Assembly (NCBI RefSeq): GCF_002078505.1 | Contig: NZ_LUAV01000016.1 | Coordinates: 121,081 to 185,080 of the forward strand | Direction: 5' to 3' | Origin: Ensifer aridi | GTDB lineage: Bacteria; Pseudomonadota; Alphaproteobacteria; Rhizobiales; Rhizobiaceae | Length of the DNA: 64,000 nucleotides | Shown here: in pieces, positions 24,324 to 33,618 of the stretch | Numbering within the stretch: the stretch's first letter is position 1 | Layout of the letters: every line of letters starts with the position of its first letter | The notes under the pieces: model-generated | The model's input: only the letters and a program-made list of their open reading frames with translations | Told to the model about the DNA's origin: nothing | Database searches by the model: none | Made by a program: the position numbers and the translations under genes

Positions 24324-25599
24324 CACGGTCGACAACGGAGAGGACGTCAACGCGATCATGCTGGAGATCGGCCGGCGTGCGAAAGCGGCCGCCCGACCGC
24401 TTGCGATTGCCAGCGCCGAGCGCAAGCATGCGGCACTCATCGCCATGGCGGATGCGATCCTCGCGAGGAGCGACGAGATCCTCGCCGCCAATGCGGTCGA
24501 TCTCGAAAACGCCCACGAGTCGGGTGTCGCAAAAGCCTTCATCGACCGGCTGACGCTGACGGCAAGCCGCATCCGCGACATGGCCGACGGCATTCGCGCG
24601 ATTGCCGAATTCAAGGATCCGGTCGGCGAAGTGATCGCCGAATGGGACCGCCCCAACGGTCTGCATATCGAGCGCGTGCGCACGCCCCTCGGCGTCATCG
24701 GCGTGATCTATGAAAGCCGGCCGAATGTCACGGCCGATGCCGGCGCGCTCTGCCTCAAGGCCGGCAATGCGGTCATCCTGCGCGGCGGTTCCGACAGCTT
24801 CCACTCTTCGCGCGCGATCCACGCCTGTCTCGTCGAAGGTCTGAAGGCCGCAGGGCTTCCGGAAGAGGCGATCCAGATGGTGCCGGTCGCCGACCGTGCC
24901 GCCGTCGGCGCCATGCTCACCGGCCTCAACGGCGCGATCGACGTGATCGTGCCGCGCGGCGGAAAGAGCCTCGTCGCCCGCGTGCAGAACGAGGCGCGGG
25001 TGCCGGTCTTCGCGCATCTGGAAGGCCTCTGTCACATCTATGTCGACGCTTCGGCCGACCTCGATATGGCAAGGAAGATCGTCGTCAACGCCAAGATGCG
25101 CCGCACGGGAATCTGCGGTGCCGCCGAAACGCTGCTGATCGACCGCAATGCCGCAGGTAACTTCGCAAAGCCGCTGCTTCAGGCGCTCCTCGATGCCGGC
25201 TGTGAAGTGCGCGTATCGGAGGAGCTGAAGGACCTCTTGCCCGGCCTGAAGGCGGCGAGTGACGAGGACTGGGCGACGGAATACCTGGATGCGATCATTT
25301 CGGCGAAACTCGTCGACGGCATCTCCGGCGCCATCGGGCACATCAACACCTGGTCTTCCGCCCACACGGAGGCGGTAATCGCCGAGGACCCGGCGATCGT
25401 CGAGCGCTTCTTCTCCGAGATCGATTCCGCGATCCTTCTGCACAATGCCTCGACCCAGTTCGCCGATGGCGGCGAATTCGGCATGGGCGGCGAGATCGGC
25501 ATTGCCACCGGCAAGATGCATGCGCGCGGGCCAGTCGGCGTAGAGCAGCTCACGTCCTTCAAATATCGCGTGCGCGGCACGGGACAGGTGCGGCCCTGA
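24295..25599 (+). CDS. proA: Gamma-glutamyl phosphate reductase
   Basis: It is an aldehyde-dehydrogenase-superfamily enzyme with [20 protein letters not shown], the NAD(P)-binding regions and the catalytic cysteine in [13 protein letters not shown]. It reduces glutamyl-5-phosphate to the semialdehyde, the second proline step. The start at 24295 has an excellent GGAGGAA ribosome-binding site; the methionine at 24316 (MLDTVDN) would give 427 residues and is also plausible. It overlaps proB, and nadD follows 14 bp downstream. Confidence 0.97.
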   Translation: MKERASSMLDTVDNGEDVNAIMLEIGRRAKAAARPLAIASAERKHAALIAMADAILARSDEILAANAVDLENAHESGVAKAFIDRLTLTASRIRDMADGIRAIAEFKDPVGEVIAEWDRPNGLHIERVRTPLGVIGVIYESRPNVTADAGALCLKAGNAVILRGGSDSFHSSRAIHACLVEGLKAAGLPEEAIQMVPVADRAAVGAMLTGLNGAIDVIVPRGGKSLVARVQNEARVPVFAHLEGLCHIYVDASADLDMARKIVVNAKMRRTGICGAAETLLIDRNAAGNFAKPLLQALLDAGCEVRVSEELKDLLPGLKAASDEDWATEYLDAIISAKLVDGISGAIGHINTWSSAHTEAVIAEDPAIVERFFSEIDSAILLHNASTQFADGGEFGMGGEIGIATGKMHARGPVGVEQLTSFKYRVRGTGQVRP

Positions 25600-25613
25600 C
25601 GACACCCGGCGAA

Positions 25614-26249
25614 GTGAACCCGCGCTATCTGCGCATGCCTTATGTCGAGGGCGGCATGGCGGTCGGTCTGTTCGGCGGCTCCTTCAATCCGCCGCATGAC
25701 GGCCATGTGCTCGTCGCCGAGACGGCGCTGCGCCGGCTCGGGCTCGACCAGCTCTGGTGGATGGTGACGCCGGGCAACCCGCTAAAGGACCGCAACAATC
25801 TCGCGCCGCTTGCAGAGCGCATCGCGTGGAGCGAGAAGATCGCGCGGAATCCTCGCATCAAGGTCACCGCCTTCGAGCAGAAGCTCGGGCAGAGCTACAC
25901 GGCCCGCACGCTCGAGATCGTGCGGGCGCTGAACCGCGACGTACGCTTCGTCTGGGTCATGGGGGCGGATAATCTCAAGAACTTCCACCGCTGGCAGAAC
26001 TGGCGCAAGATCGTCGGCACCTTTCCGATCGCCGTCGTCGATCGGCCGGGCTCGACGCTTGCCTATCTTTCGTCGCGCATGGCGAGAACCTTCGGCCACG
26101 CGCGCGTCGACGAAGACGATGCGGGAACGCTGGCCTTTCGCCACGCACCGGCCTGGACCTTCATCCACGGGCCGCGCTCGCCCCTGAGCTCGACGGCGCT
26201 GCGCTCTACAGCGCCGCGCGTCTCGTCAGACGCGCAAAGCTCGCTGTAG
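25614..26249 (+). CDS. nadD: Nicotinate-nucleotide adenylyltransferase
   Basis: The signature GLFGGSFNPPHDGHVLVAET holds the nucleotidyl-transferase (H/T)xGH motif, and SPLSSTALR holds the ISSTxxR motif. NadD adenylylates nicotinate mononucleotide in NAD synthesis. The GTG start at 25614 gives 211 residues; ATGs at 25635 and 25656 are alternatives. Notably, the last dozen codons, just after SSTALR, and the stop codon itself lie inside a chromosomal palindromic repeat (26206-26249), so the native C-terminus has been replaced or extended by repeat DNA. Confidence 0.95.
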   Translation: MNPRYLRMPYVEGGMAVGLFGGSFNPPHDGHVLVAETALRRLGLDQLWWMVTPGNPLKDRNNLAPLAERIAWSEKIARNPRIKVTAFEQKLGQSYTARTLEIVRALNRDVRFVWVMGADNLKNFHRWQNWRKIVGTFPIAVVDRPGSTLAYLSSRMARTFGHARVDEDDAGTLAFRHAPAWTFIHGPRSPLSSTALRSTAPRVSSDAQSSL

Positions 26250-26309
26250 CTTTTGAATTGCTGCATGTTCATATCCATAAATCGGCTTCGATTTAAGAGA
26301 ATACGCAGC
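26206..26309. repeat. Two-module palindromic repeat, copy 1
   Basis: Module B (26206-26249) runs from CTACAGCG to CGCTGTAG around a GCGCGTCT/AGACGCGC stem. Module A (26261-26309) runs from CTGCATG through AAATCG and CGATTTAAG to a degenerate CGCAG. The modules are joined by TTTTGAATTG. Five other copies in this window share both or one of the modules. Module B overlaps the nadD 3' end. Confidence 0.85.
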
Positions 26310-26350
26310 CGCCAAATCGGGGTGATTTCCCATGATTCAATTCTCGTGTC

Positions 26351-26860
26351 TTGAAACCGTATAGGTTTGGTGCCTACATTTACGGACGGTTCGACCTGAA
26401 GCTCGAATCGAAAGTGCTTGTTCTGTTCATTTGGAAAGGAAAAACCCTGACAACAGCACACGCCAAGGGATATGCGATCTCCGCATTCCCGCGCCGCGCG
26501 GAAGCAAGCGACGAAGCCGCTGTCCGTGCGCTTCAACTGGTCCTCGAAAGCCTAGAGGACTCAAAGGCAGAAAATATCGTTACCATCGACATTGCCGGAA
26601 AATCGGCCCTGGGAGACTTCATGGTCGTCGTCTCCGGGCGGTCGAACAGGCATGTGATGGCTATTGCCGACCACCTGATAACGGACCTGAAGGACGACGG
26701 CTTCGGCAACGCCCGCGTCGAAGGTCTCGAGGGTGGTGACTGGGTGCTGATCGACACCGGCGATGTGATCGTTCACATCTTCCGGCCGGAAATCCGCGAG
26801 TTCTACAACATCGAAAAGATGTGGGCGGCTCCGGAGATCGAGGACGGCACCCTGCACTGA
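26351..26860 (+). CDS. rsfS: Ribosomal silencing factor RsfS (Iojap)
   Basis: The RsfS core spans VLESLEDSKAENIVTIDIAG, SALGDFMVVVSGRSNRHVMA, and EGGDWVLIDTGDVIVHIFRP with REFYNIEKMW. RsfS binds L14 and blocks subunit joining during starvation. The only in-frame ATG, at 26351, would add about 32 atypical residues before the family-like part. A good ribosome-binding site (GGAAAGGA, 26433-26440) sits 6 nt before an in-frame CTG at 26447, which may be the true start; an in-frame GTG near 26414 is another option. The product's identity is secure, but its N-terminus is not. Confidence 0.92.
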   Translation: MKPYRFGAYIYGRFDLKLESKVLVLFIWKGKTLTTAHAKGYAISAFPRRAEASDEAAVRALQLVLESLEDSKAENIVTIDIAGKSALGDFMVVVSGRSNRHVMAIADHLITDLKDDGFGNARVEGLEGGDWVLIDTGDVIVHIFRPEIREFYNIEKMWAAPEIEDGTLH

Positions 26861-27033
26861 GACACGCCGCCCGATCCTGACCCATCGTCTCGGGACGGAG
26901 CGACGGCCAGTGCCGAACTTGAAATGCGGCTGTCATCGCCGATGAGCGGTGGCAGGCACAGCGGCGCGCGTTGACCAGAAAGTCGCTGCCACACTTTTAA
27001 GTTCTGCATCTTTTGTTGGGGACAGATCGGGTC

Positions 27034-27516
27034 ATGCGTATCGGACTTTTCGCAGTCGGCCGCCTGAAGGCGGGGCCGGAAAAGGATCTCGCGGGCCGCT
27101 ATCTCGACCGTTTCGCAAAGGCCGGGCCGGCCGTCGGCCTCGAACTCGCGCGCGTCGTGGAAGTGAATGAGAGCCGTGCCGCCAACGCCGGAACACGCAA
27201 ACGCGAGGAGGCCGCCCAGCTTGAAAAGGCGCTCGCCGACGGCAGCCTGCTCGTGCTCCTCGACGAACGCGGCAAGGCGCTCGATTCGGAGGCCTTCGCC
27301 AGCCTCCTCGGCACGTTCCGAGACAGCGGCAAACGCGACCTGATGATCGCGATCGGCGGCGCCGACGGCCTCGACTCGGCGCTCCATTCGCGCGCCGACG
27401 CCGTGCTGTGTCTCGGCAAAATGACCTGGCCGCACCAGCTCGTGCGCATTCTCATCGCCGAACAGCTTTACCGCGCGGTGACCATCCTTTCGGGCCATCC
27501 TTATCATCGAGCGTGA
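27034..27516 (+). CDS. rlmH: 23S rRNA pseudouridine-1915 N3-methyltransferase
   Basis: This 160-residue SPOUT methyltransferase starts MRIGLFAVGRLKAGPEKDL. Its C-terminus has the trefoil-knot SAM site: LMIAIGGADGL, LCLGKMTWPHQLVRILIAEQ and YRAVTILSGHPYHRA, the usual RlmH ending. It modifies helix 69 in the assembled ribosome. It sits downstream of rsfS, a widely conserved order. A fragment of a rhizobial repeat (CCCCTCATCCGGCCTGC) lies about 20 bp after the stop codon. Confidence 0.96.
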   Translation: MRIGLFAVGRLKAGPEKDLAGRYLDRFAKAGPAVGLELARVVEVNESRAANAGTRKREEAAQLEKALADGSLLVLLDERGKALDSEAFASLLGTFRDSGKRDLMIAIGGADGLDSALHSRADAVLCLGKMTWPHQLVRILIAEQLYRAVTILSGHPYHRA

Positions 27517-27681
27517 ACGACTTTGAGTGGCCTCCCCTCATCCGGCCTGCATTCCGCCTGCTCCGCCCACCAAGGAGCAGCGCCGCTCCACCGCCCCTCT
27601 CGCAGCAATAACGAGAATATGTATTGGTGCGCCCAACCAAATCAGATTAGGGTTTCCTAACTTTTTGACGCACGAGACTGG

Positions 27682-29115
27682 ATGAGACCTCAAAGAAATA
27701 GAGCCGATTTGGTGCCGGGGGCGCGCTGGGCGCGGCGGATCGGCCGCGGCACTGCGATCGCGGCGGTGTTCCTGTCCATGATCGGTCCGGCGACAGCTCA
27801 GGACACGACTGTCGGCGCTCCTGCCGATACGAATACCGTGGAGCAGGGCCCGCCCGATCCGACCGCCGATCTGAAGCTGCGGCGCGACAGCACGGCAAGC
27901 GAGCTCGAGGCTCTGTCGAAGACGATCTCGCTTTCGCGCGAGCGCGCCCAGTCTCTCGAACAGACGATCGCCGAGATCGACAAGAGCAACGAGGCATTGC
28001 GTGCGGCGCTCGTCGAATCGGCCAAGAAGCGGCAGGAGCTGGATCGCCAGATTGCCGATGGCGAAAGGAAGCTCGGCGATCTGCGCGTGAAGGAAGACGT
28101 GGTGCGGCGTTCGCTTCGCGGTCGGCGCGGCGTGCTTGCCGAAGTGCTTGCCGCCTTGCAGCGGATGGGCCGCAACCCGCCGCCGGCGGTCCTGGTGACG
28201 CCGGAGGACGCGCTTGCCTCCGTCCGCAGCGCCATTCTGCTCGGCGCCGTCGTTCCGGAAATACGCGAACAAACCGAAAGTCTGGTCGCCGACCTGAAGG
28301 CGCTCGCCAACATCCGAAGCGGTATCGCGACCCAGCGCGAGGAGCTGACGGCGGCGATGACGGCCAGTCTCGAGGAAGAACGGCGCATGTCGATGCTCGT
28401 TGCCGAAAAGGAAAAGCTGCGGCAGCAGAATGCGACCGAATTGGCGGCCGAACAGCGCAAGGCTGAGGAGCTTGCCTTGCAGGCCACCAATCTCGAGGGC
28501 CTGATCGCCTCGCTCGAAACCGAGATCTCCTCGGTGCGCGAAGCGGCCGCGGCCGCGCGCGCCGAGGAAGAGGAGCGCCGCCGGATGAACGAAGCCGAGC
28601 GCGAGGCGGCGCGCGAGCTCGCCAAGAGCGCCGTGCCCGACAAAAACCGCATTGCGCCTGCATATGTCTTTTCGGAATTGCGGGAGAGGCTCAGCTATCC
28701 CGCCGCGGGGTGGCTTGTACGTCGTTTCGGCGACGCGGACGGCACCGGGCACTCGCTGCAGGGGATCATGCTCGAAACCAATGCAGGCGCGCTGGTGACC
28801 ACGCCGGCGGATGGGTGGGTGGTCTATGCCGGCAGCTTCCGCAGCTACGGGCAGATGATCATTCTCAATCCCGGCGACGGCTATCACATCGTGCTCGCCG
28901 GAATGGAAAGCGTCAGCGTGCGCCCAGGGCAATTCGTCGTGGCCGGCGAGCCGGTTGCGACCATGGGTGCAAAAAGAGTGGCGAGTGCGGCGGCCTTGAC
29001 GCTGGAAACGGACCGGCCGACACTTTACATTGAGTTCCGGAAAGACGGGAAACCGGTTGATTCCCGACCGTGGTGGACCGCAGCAGAGGTTGGAAAGGCG
29101 CGAAATGATACGTAG
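27682..29115 (+). CDS. EnvC-like murein hydrolase activator
   Basis: The 477-residue protein has an N-terminal signal or anchor (TAIAAVFLSMIGPATAQ), a long coiled coil (about residues 60-315) and a C-terminal LytM/peptidase_M23-like domain. The zinc ligands of active LytM enzymes are missing: where YGNxVxxxHG and Y-A-H are expected, the sequence reads GQMIILNPGDGYHIVLAG. This matches EnvC-type proteins, which do not cut murein but activate amidases at division. It overlaps ctpA by 11 bp, the usual rhizobial pair of envelope genes. Confidence 0.88.
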   Translation: MRPQRNRADLVPGARWARRIGRGTAIAAVFLSMIGPATAQDTTVGAPADTNTVEQGPPDPTADLKLRRDSTASELEALSKTISLSRERAQSLEQTIAEIDKSNEALRAALVESAKKRQELDRQIADGERKLGDLRVKEDVVRRSLRGRRGVLAEVLAALQRMGRNPPPAVLVTPEDALASVRSAILLGAVVPEIREQTESLVADLKALANIRSGIATQREELTAAMTASLEEERRMSMLVAEKEKLRQQNATELAAEQRKAEELALQATNLEGLIASLETEISSVREAAAAARAEEEERRRMNEAEREAARELAKSAVPDKNRIAPAYVFSELRERLSYPAAGWLVRRFGDADGTGHSLQGIMLETNAGALVTTPADGWVVYAGSFRSYGQMIILNPGDGYHIVLAGMESVSVRPGQFVVAGEPVATMGAKRVASAAALTLETDRPTLYIEFRKDGKPVDSRPWWTAAEVGKARNDT

Positions 29116-30427
29116 AGCTTCACTTGTTCTGGTCGGGGCGCTGATGGGGGCGACGGCGATGGGCGTCGTCTATTCGGCAACCATCCCGGCCGTGGCGGCC
29201 AATTCGTCGACATACCGGGAACTGGCGATCTTCGGCGACGTGTTTGAACGCGTCCGCGCGCAATACGTGACGCCGCCGCAGGACGACAAGCTGATCGAGA
29301 ATGCCATCAACGGCATGCTCTCGTCCCTTGATCCCCATTCGAGCTACATGAACTCGGCCGACGCCGAGGACATGCGCACGCAGACGCGCGGCGAGTTCGG
29401 TGGCCTCGGAATCGAGGTGACGATGGAAGAGGATCTCGTCAAGGTGACGAGCCCGATCGACGATACGCCCGCCGCACGCGCCGGCGTGCTTGCCGGCGAC
29501 TTCATTTCCAAGATAGATGGCCAGGACGTGCGCGGCCTGAAACTCGAGGAAGCGGTCGACAAGATGCGCGGTGCCGTCGGCACGCCGATCAAGCTGACGA
29601 TCCTGCGTAAGGGTGCCGACAAGCCGATCGAGCTGACGATCGTGCGCGACGTGATCGCCGTCCGCGCTGTCAAGGTCCGCACCGAGGGCGATGTCGGCTA
29701 TCTCAGGGTAATCTCCTTCACCGAAAAGACCTTCGACGACCTGAAGAAGGGCATCGAAAAGATCAAGGCGGAAGTGCCGGCGGACAAGCTCAAGGGCTAT
29801 GTCCTCGACCTGCGCCTCAATCCGGGCGGCCTGCTCGATCAGGCGATCAATGTCTCCGACGCCTTCCTGGAGCGCGGCGAGGTCGTCTCGACCCGCGGCC
29901 GCAACCCGGACGAAACCCGCCGCTTCAACGCGACGCCCGGCGACCTTGCCGACGGCAAGCCGGTTATCGTCCTCGTCAACGGCGGCTCGGCATCGGCATC
30001 GGAGATCGTCGCGGGTGCCCTTCAGGATCTGAAGCGCGCGACCGTGCTCGGCACACGCTCCTTCGGTAAGGGATCCGTCCAGACGATCATCCCGCTCGGC
30101 GATGCCGGCGCGCTGCGCCTGACGACGGCGCTCTATTACACGCCGTCCGGCAAGTCGATACAGGGCACCGGCATCACACCGGACGTCAAGGTCGAGCAGC
30201 CGCTGCCGCCGGAACTCCTGGGCAAGGTGGAGGCGCAGGGCGAATCCGATCTGCGCGGCCACATCAAGGGCCAGAACGAGGACGGCGAGGGCTCCGGATC
30301 GGTCGCCTACGTGCCGCCGGAAGCAAAGGACGACATCCAGCTCAACTATGCGCTGGACCTCTTGCGCGGCAAGAAGACGGATCCGGCCTTCCCCGCCAAT
30401 CCGGAACAGGCCGAGCTCAAGAAATAA
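29105..30427 (+). CDS. ctpA: Carboxy-terminal processing protease (S41 family)
   Basis: This 440-residue protein has a signal peptide (SLVLVGALMGATAMGVVYSA), a PDZ domain (FGGLGIEVTMEEDLVKVTSP and DDTPAARAGVLAGDFI) and an S41 protease domain with the catalytic serine in NGGSASASEIVAGAL and lysine in SFGKGSVQ. It acts in the periplasm on C-terminal tails of envelope proteins. The ATG lies inside the EnvC-like gene (11-bp overlap). A strong terminator follows within 25 bp. Confidence 0.95.
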   Translation: MIRRASLVLVGALMGATAMGVVYSATIPAVAANSSTYRELAIFGDVFERVRAQYVTPPQDDKLIENAINGMLSSLDPHSSYMNSADAEDMRTQTRGEFGGLGIEVTMEEDLVKVTSPIDDTPAARAGVLAGDFISKIDGQDVRGLKLEEAVDKMRGAVGTPIKLTILRKGADKPIELTIVRDVIAVRAVKVRTEGDVGYLRVISFTEKTFDDLKKGIEKIKAEVPADKLKGYVLDLRLNPGGLLDQAINVSDAFLERGEVVSTRGRNPDETRRFNATPGDLADGKPVIVLVNGGSASASEIVAGALQDLKRATVLGTRSFGKGSVQTIIPLGDAGALRLTTALYYTPSGKSIQGTGITPDVKVEQPLPPELLGKVEAQGESDLRGHIKGQNEDGEGSGSVAYVPPEAKDDIQLNYALDLLRGKKTDPAFPANPEQAELKK

Positions 30428-30446
30428 GGGCCGACCGAGGACTGAC

Positions 30447-30482
30447 AAAAGGCGCCGGGCTGTTCAACCCGGCGCCTTTCTA
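30447..30482 (+). terminator. Rho-independent terminator of ctpA
   Basis: AAAAGGCGCCGGG pairs with CCCGGCGCCTTT around TGTTCAA, and the T-rich end completes the signal. It closes the envC-like/ctpA unit. Confidence 0.85.
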
Positions 30483-30626
30483 TTATGCATCGGCGATACA
30501 GCCGGATATGCGATGATTCTCCCGCGAAGGTGGCTTTTGCCGGACATGATCGGGAAGAAGTGCACGGATTTCCTGTCGCTGGTCTTTCGAATCGGCCGCG
30601 TGACCGACGGGCGATTCAGGCCTGAT

Positions 30627-30728
30627 CTGCAGCGCCGTGCGTCTTTTCAGACGCACAAAGGACGCTGGAGCACTTTGAATTGCTGCATGTTTTTGTCATT
30701 AAATCCGGTATGATTTAAGGAAACATGC
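30627..30728. repeat. Two-module palindromic repeat, copy 2
   Basis: Module B (30627-30670, CTGCAGCGCC to GCTGGAG) is followed by ACTTTGAATTG and module A (30682-30728, CTGCATG to AACATGC). It has the same orientation as copy 1 and fills the space between ctpA and the YibQ-like gene. Confidence 0.85.
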
Positions 30729-30751
30729 CGTAAGCTCGACCGAGGCTCCGT

Positions 30752-31957
30752 TTGGGAACTGATCTCAATGCCCCGCTTGGCCAGAACCGGAAGGAGAAGC
30801 CGGCGCGCAAGCGCGATCTCGGACGCGTCCTTCGCTATTCGGGATTGAGCCTAGGGACGCTCGCCGTCATCGGACTTTCCGCGTGGAGCTCCCTTTCTCC
30901 CGACGGCTTGACGCGAAGGCCTGCGACGCCGGCAGCGACGGAAGCGACCGCTGTCGCCAATGAGAAACCGGCCGCAAGGAAGCCTGACAGCGAGAGAGTC
31001 ACCGGGGCGCTCGGCCGCAGCGGCGCGCTCGCCGGCGCCCACGTTGAGAAGGTGCTGACCGATGACGGCGCGACGGTGACGAAATACACGCCGCGGTCGC
31101 GCGAAAGCGACGGCCCGGCGCTGACCAATGTCGGGCAACGCGGCCAGGACCCGCGCATGGCGGCGCTTCCGAACGAGGATTTGCTGGAGGACGGCCCCGA
31201 GGGCCGCCTGCCGATCATCGGCCCGGGCGGCTTACGACCTATGGACCAGTATGCGCGCCCCTGGTCCGGCGCGCGCGGCACCCGCATCGCGATCGTCGTC
31301 GGCGGGCTCGGCCTCAGCCAGACGGGAACGCAGCGCGCCATCCGCGACCTGCCGCCGGAAGTGACGCTCGCCTTTGCCGCGGCCGGCAACAGCCTGCAGC
31401 GCTGGATGCAGGATGCGAGGCGCGACGGGCACGAGATCCTGCTGCAGGTGCCGATGGAGCCCTTCGACTTTCCGGATAACGACCCGGGGCCGCATGCTCT
31501 CAGCGTTTCCTCGAGCGCCAAGAAGAACCTCGCGGAACTGCACCGGAGCATGGGCCAGATCACCAACTACACCGGGATCATGAACTATCTCGGCGGGCGG
31601 TTTCTCTCCGACGCGGATGCGCTGGAGCCCGTGATGCGCGATCTCGGCAAGCGTGGCCTCCTGTTCCTCGACGACGGCACGTCGGCTCAGTCGCTCTCCG
31701 GAACGCTTGCCAGCGCCTTCGACGTGCCGCACGGCTTTGCCGATCTCGTCCTCGACGGCGAACTCAGCCGGAGCGCCATCCTGCGCAGGCTCGACGAACT
31801 GGAGCGCATCGCGCGGCGTAACGGCACGGCGATCGGCGTCGCTTCCGCCTTCGAAGAAAGCGTCGCGGCAATCGGCGAGTGGATGGAGGAGGCCCAAGGC
31901 CGCGGCATCGAATTCGTCGGCGCGGCCGCGCTCGTCAAGGATCCGCAACAAAATTGA
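30752..31957 (+). CDS. Divergent polysaccharide deacetylase family protein (YibQ-like)
   Basis: This 401-residue protein has one N-terminal membrane span (SGLSLGTLAVIGLSAWSSLS), a disordered Pro/Ala/Lys-rich stretch (about 55-160) and a C-terminal domain with RIAIVVGGLGLSQTGTQRAI, LPPEVTLAFAA, EILLQVPMEP and LDDGTSAQS, as in YibQ/DUF610 proteins related to polysaccharide deacetylases. Canonical deacetylase metal ligands are only partly present, so activity is uncertain. A TTG start with GAGG upstream is the best candidate. Like the genes before it, it is anchored in the envelope. Confidence 0.85.
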   Translation: MGTDLNAPLGQNRKEKPARKRDLGRVLRYSGLSLGTLAVIGLSAWSSLSPDGLTRRPATPAATEATAVANEKPAARKPDSERVTGALGRSGALAGAHVEKVLTDDGATVTKYTPRSRESDGPALTNVGQRGQDPRMAALPNEDLLEDGPEGRLPIIGPGGLRPMDQYARPWSGARGTRIAIVVGGLGLSQTGTQRAIRDLPPEVTLAFAAAGNSLQRWMQDARRDGHEILLQVPMEPFDFPDNDPGPHALSVSSSAKKNLAELHRSMGQITNYTGIMNYLGGRFLSDADALEPVMRDLGKRGLLFLDDGTSAQSLSGTLASAFDVPHGFADLVLDGELSRSAILRRLDELERIARRNGTAIGVASAFEESVAAIGEWMEEAQGRGIEFVGAAALVKDPQQN

Positions 31958-31961
31958 GTTA

Positions 31962-32064
31962 CTGCATGTTTCCTTAATCGTATCCGATTTAAGGATAAAA
32001 ACATGCAGCACTTCAAAATGTTACAGCGACCTTTGCGCGTCTGATAAGACGCGCGGCGCTGTAA
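31962..32064. repeat. Two-module palindromic repeat, copy 3 (reverse order)
   Basis: Here module A (31962-32008, CTGCATG to CATGCAG) precedes module B (32021-32064, TTACAGCGACC to GGCGCTGTAA), so the whole unit is inverted relative to copies 1, 2 and 4. It begins 5 bp after the stop codon of the YibQ-like gene and ends 34 bp before rppH. Confidence 0.85.
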
Positions 32065-32098
32065 TCGAGGTCGCGGACACAGCTAAGGAAAAGTGGAT

Positions 32099-32626
32099 AT
32101 GGGTAAGGACAAAGGCAGGATCGTGAAGGCGGAGGACTTACCCTATCGGCAGTGCGTCGGCGTCATGGTCCTCAATCATGAGGGCCTCGTCTGGGCAGGG
32201 CACCGGCTTGCCGTCGGCAATTCGGAATATGACGGCTCGCCGCAGCTCTGGCAGATGCCGCAAGGCGGCATCGACGACGGCGAGGACCCGCTGAAAGCTG
32301 CCTATCGCGAGCTTTACGAGGAGACCGGCATTCGCTCGGTTTCGCTCATCGCCGAGGCGCCGGACTGGATCAATTACGACCTGCCGCCGCACCTGATCGG
32401 CATCGGCCTCAAGGGCAAATATCGCGGCCAGACGCAGCGCTGGTATGCCTTCCGCTTCGAAGGGGACGAAAGCGAGATCGCCATCAACCCGCCGCCCGGC
32501 GGCCACGATCCGGAATTCGACGCCTGGGAGTGGAAGCCGATGCACGAGCTGCCTGGATTGATCGTGCCCTTCAAGCGCAAGGCCTATGAGCAGGTCGTCG
32601 CAGCCTTTTCCCACCTGGTGCGCTGA
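32099..32626 (+). CDS. rppH: RNA pyrophosphohydrolase
   Basis: The Nudix box is [20 protein letters not shown] followed by TGI. The [19 protein letters not shown] opening and the [14 protein letters not shown] and FDAWEWKP motifs identify RppH, which removes pyrophosphate from mRNA 5' ends and so triggers decay. It has 175 residues. The ATG has AAGGAA 8 nt upstream; a GTG 6 bp earlier is too close to that site. A repeat element lies directly upstream. Confidence 0.95.
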   Translation: MGKDKGRIVKAEDLPYRQCVGVMVLNHEGLVWAGHRLAVGNSEYDGSPQLWQMPQGGIDDGEDPLKAAYRELYEETGIRSVSLIAEAPDWINYDLPPHLIGIGLKGKYRGQTQRWYAFRFEGDESEIAINPPPGGHDPEFDAWEWKPMHELPGLIVPFKRKAYEQVVAAFSHLVR

Positions 32627-32700
32627 GTGGTTAAAGAGGAAAGCTTGCGGGCATCTCGGCCCACCCACATGCGCGCCCCTCACCCTCTCTGTCATCGATG

Positions 32701-32734
32701 AAAAAAGAGCGCCGCGCTCCAGAGCGCGGCGCTC
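32701..32734 (-). terminator. Rho-independent terminator of bfr
   Basis: GAGCGCCGCGCT and AGCGCGGCGCTC form a 12-bp stem with AAAAAA on the left side, that is, a U-run on the minus-strand transcript. It lies 22 bp after the bfr stop codon. Confidence 0.85.
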
Positions 32735-32755
32735 GCAATCGAAGAGACTTCACGC

Positions 32756-33265
32756 TTACTCGGCTTCGTCAGCCGAAGCGGCGTTGAGCTGGCCGTATTT
32801 CTCCTCGCCGATCTTGTCGAGCAGGTCGAGCTGGGTCTCCAGGAAATCGATATGGCCTTCCTCGTCGGCGAGCAGTTCTTCGAAGAGCTTCATCGAGACA
32901 TAGTCGCCGGCGGCGTGACAGATATCGCGGGAGTTCTTGTAGGCCGTGCGGGCGTCGTATTCGCCGGCGAGGTCGGCCTTCAGCACTTCCCTGACATTCT
33001 GCCCGATGCGAAGCGGTGCGACGGTCTGCAGGTTCGGATGACCTTCGAGGAAGATGATGCGCGCGATGAGTTTGTCGGCGTGGTGCATCTCCTCGATGGA
33101 CTCGGCGCGCTCCTTCTTGGCGAGCAGCGTGTAACCCCAGTCTTCGAGAAGACGGTAATGCAGCCAGTACTGGTTTACGGCACCGAGTTCGAGAAAGAGC
33201 GCTTCGTTAAGCTGCTCGATGACCTTTGCGTCGCCTTTCAATATCCGCCCTCCGGTTTTCTTCAT
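32756..33265 (-). CDS. bfr: Bacterioferritin
   Basis: This 169-residue four-helix protein stores iron. Ferroxidase ligands are in [20 protein letters not shown] and [11 protein letters not shown], where M60 is the likely haem ligand, and in [13 protein letters not shown]. Starts a few codons downstream are possible (family proteins begin MKGD...; here KGDAKV is residues 10-15). It overlaps the bfd frame by 59 bp and ends in front of a terminator, so bfd-bfr form one unit. Irr-type boxes upstream of bfd suggest control by iron. Confidence 0.95.
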   Translation of the reverse strand: MKKTGGRILKGDAKVIEQLNEALFLELGAVNQYWLHYRLLEDWGYTLLAKKERAESIEEMHHADKLIARIIFLEGHPNLQTVAPLRIGQNVREVLKADLAGEYDARTAYKNSRDICHAAGDYVSMKLFEELLADEEGHIDFLETQLDLLDKIGEEKYGQLNAASADEAE

Positions 33266-33518
33266 GGAATTGTCTGAGGCGGGTCATGAAATCAAATATC
33301 TCGGCTTCCGTCGAGTGGCGGCTGGCGTGATATTCTTCGGTGGTGCGGATGATGATGTCTACGACGTTGGGGAAGCAGCCGCAGCAACGGCCGCGCTTTT
33401 CCATCGCATGATAAACTTTCGCCGGCACGATCAGCTGCCAACAGTCCTCATCGAGGAGGCTGATGATCGTGTCTTCGATCTCTTTTTCACTGATGAAATT
33501 GCAACTGCAAACCAGCAT
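33207..33518 (-). CDS. bfd: Bacterioferritin-associated ferredoxin
   Basis: [18 protein letters not shown] and [14 protein letters not shown] give the four cysteines of the BFD [2Fe-2S] fold (CxC then CxxC-type). The protein passes electrons to bacterioferritin to release stored iron. At 103 residues it is longer than the roughly 64-residue enterobacterial form; the extra basic tail ([17 protein letters not shown]) is encoded by DNA that overlaps the start of bfr. Confidence 0.9.
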   Translation of the reverse strand: MLVCSCNFISEKEIEDTIISLLDEDCWQLIVPAKVYHAMEKRGRCCGCFPNVVDIIIRTTEEYHASRHSTEAEIFDFMTRLRQFHEENRRADIERRRKGHRAA

Positions 33519-33618
33519 TTCGTCTTGCCTGTGACACGCAACGCTCTGATTTTCCGATAAAGCAAAAGAGGATATTTGCCGTCAACAAAAAACTCCTCTC
33601 CGTAAAGTTGAAGGGTGC

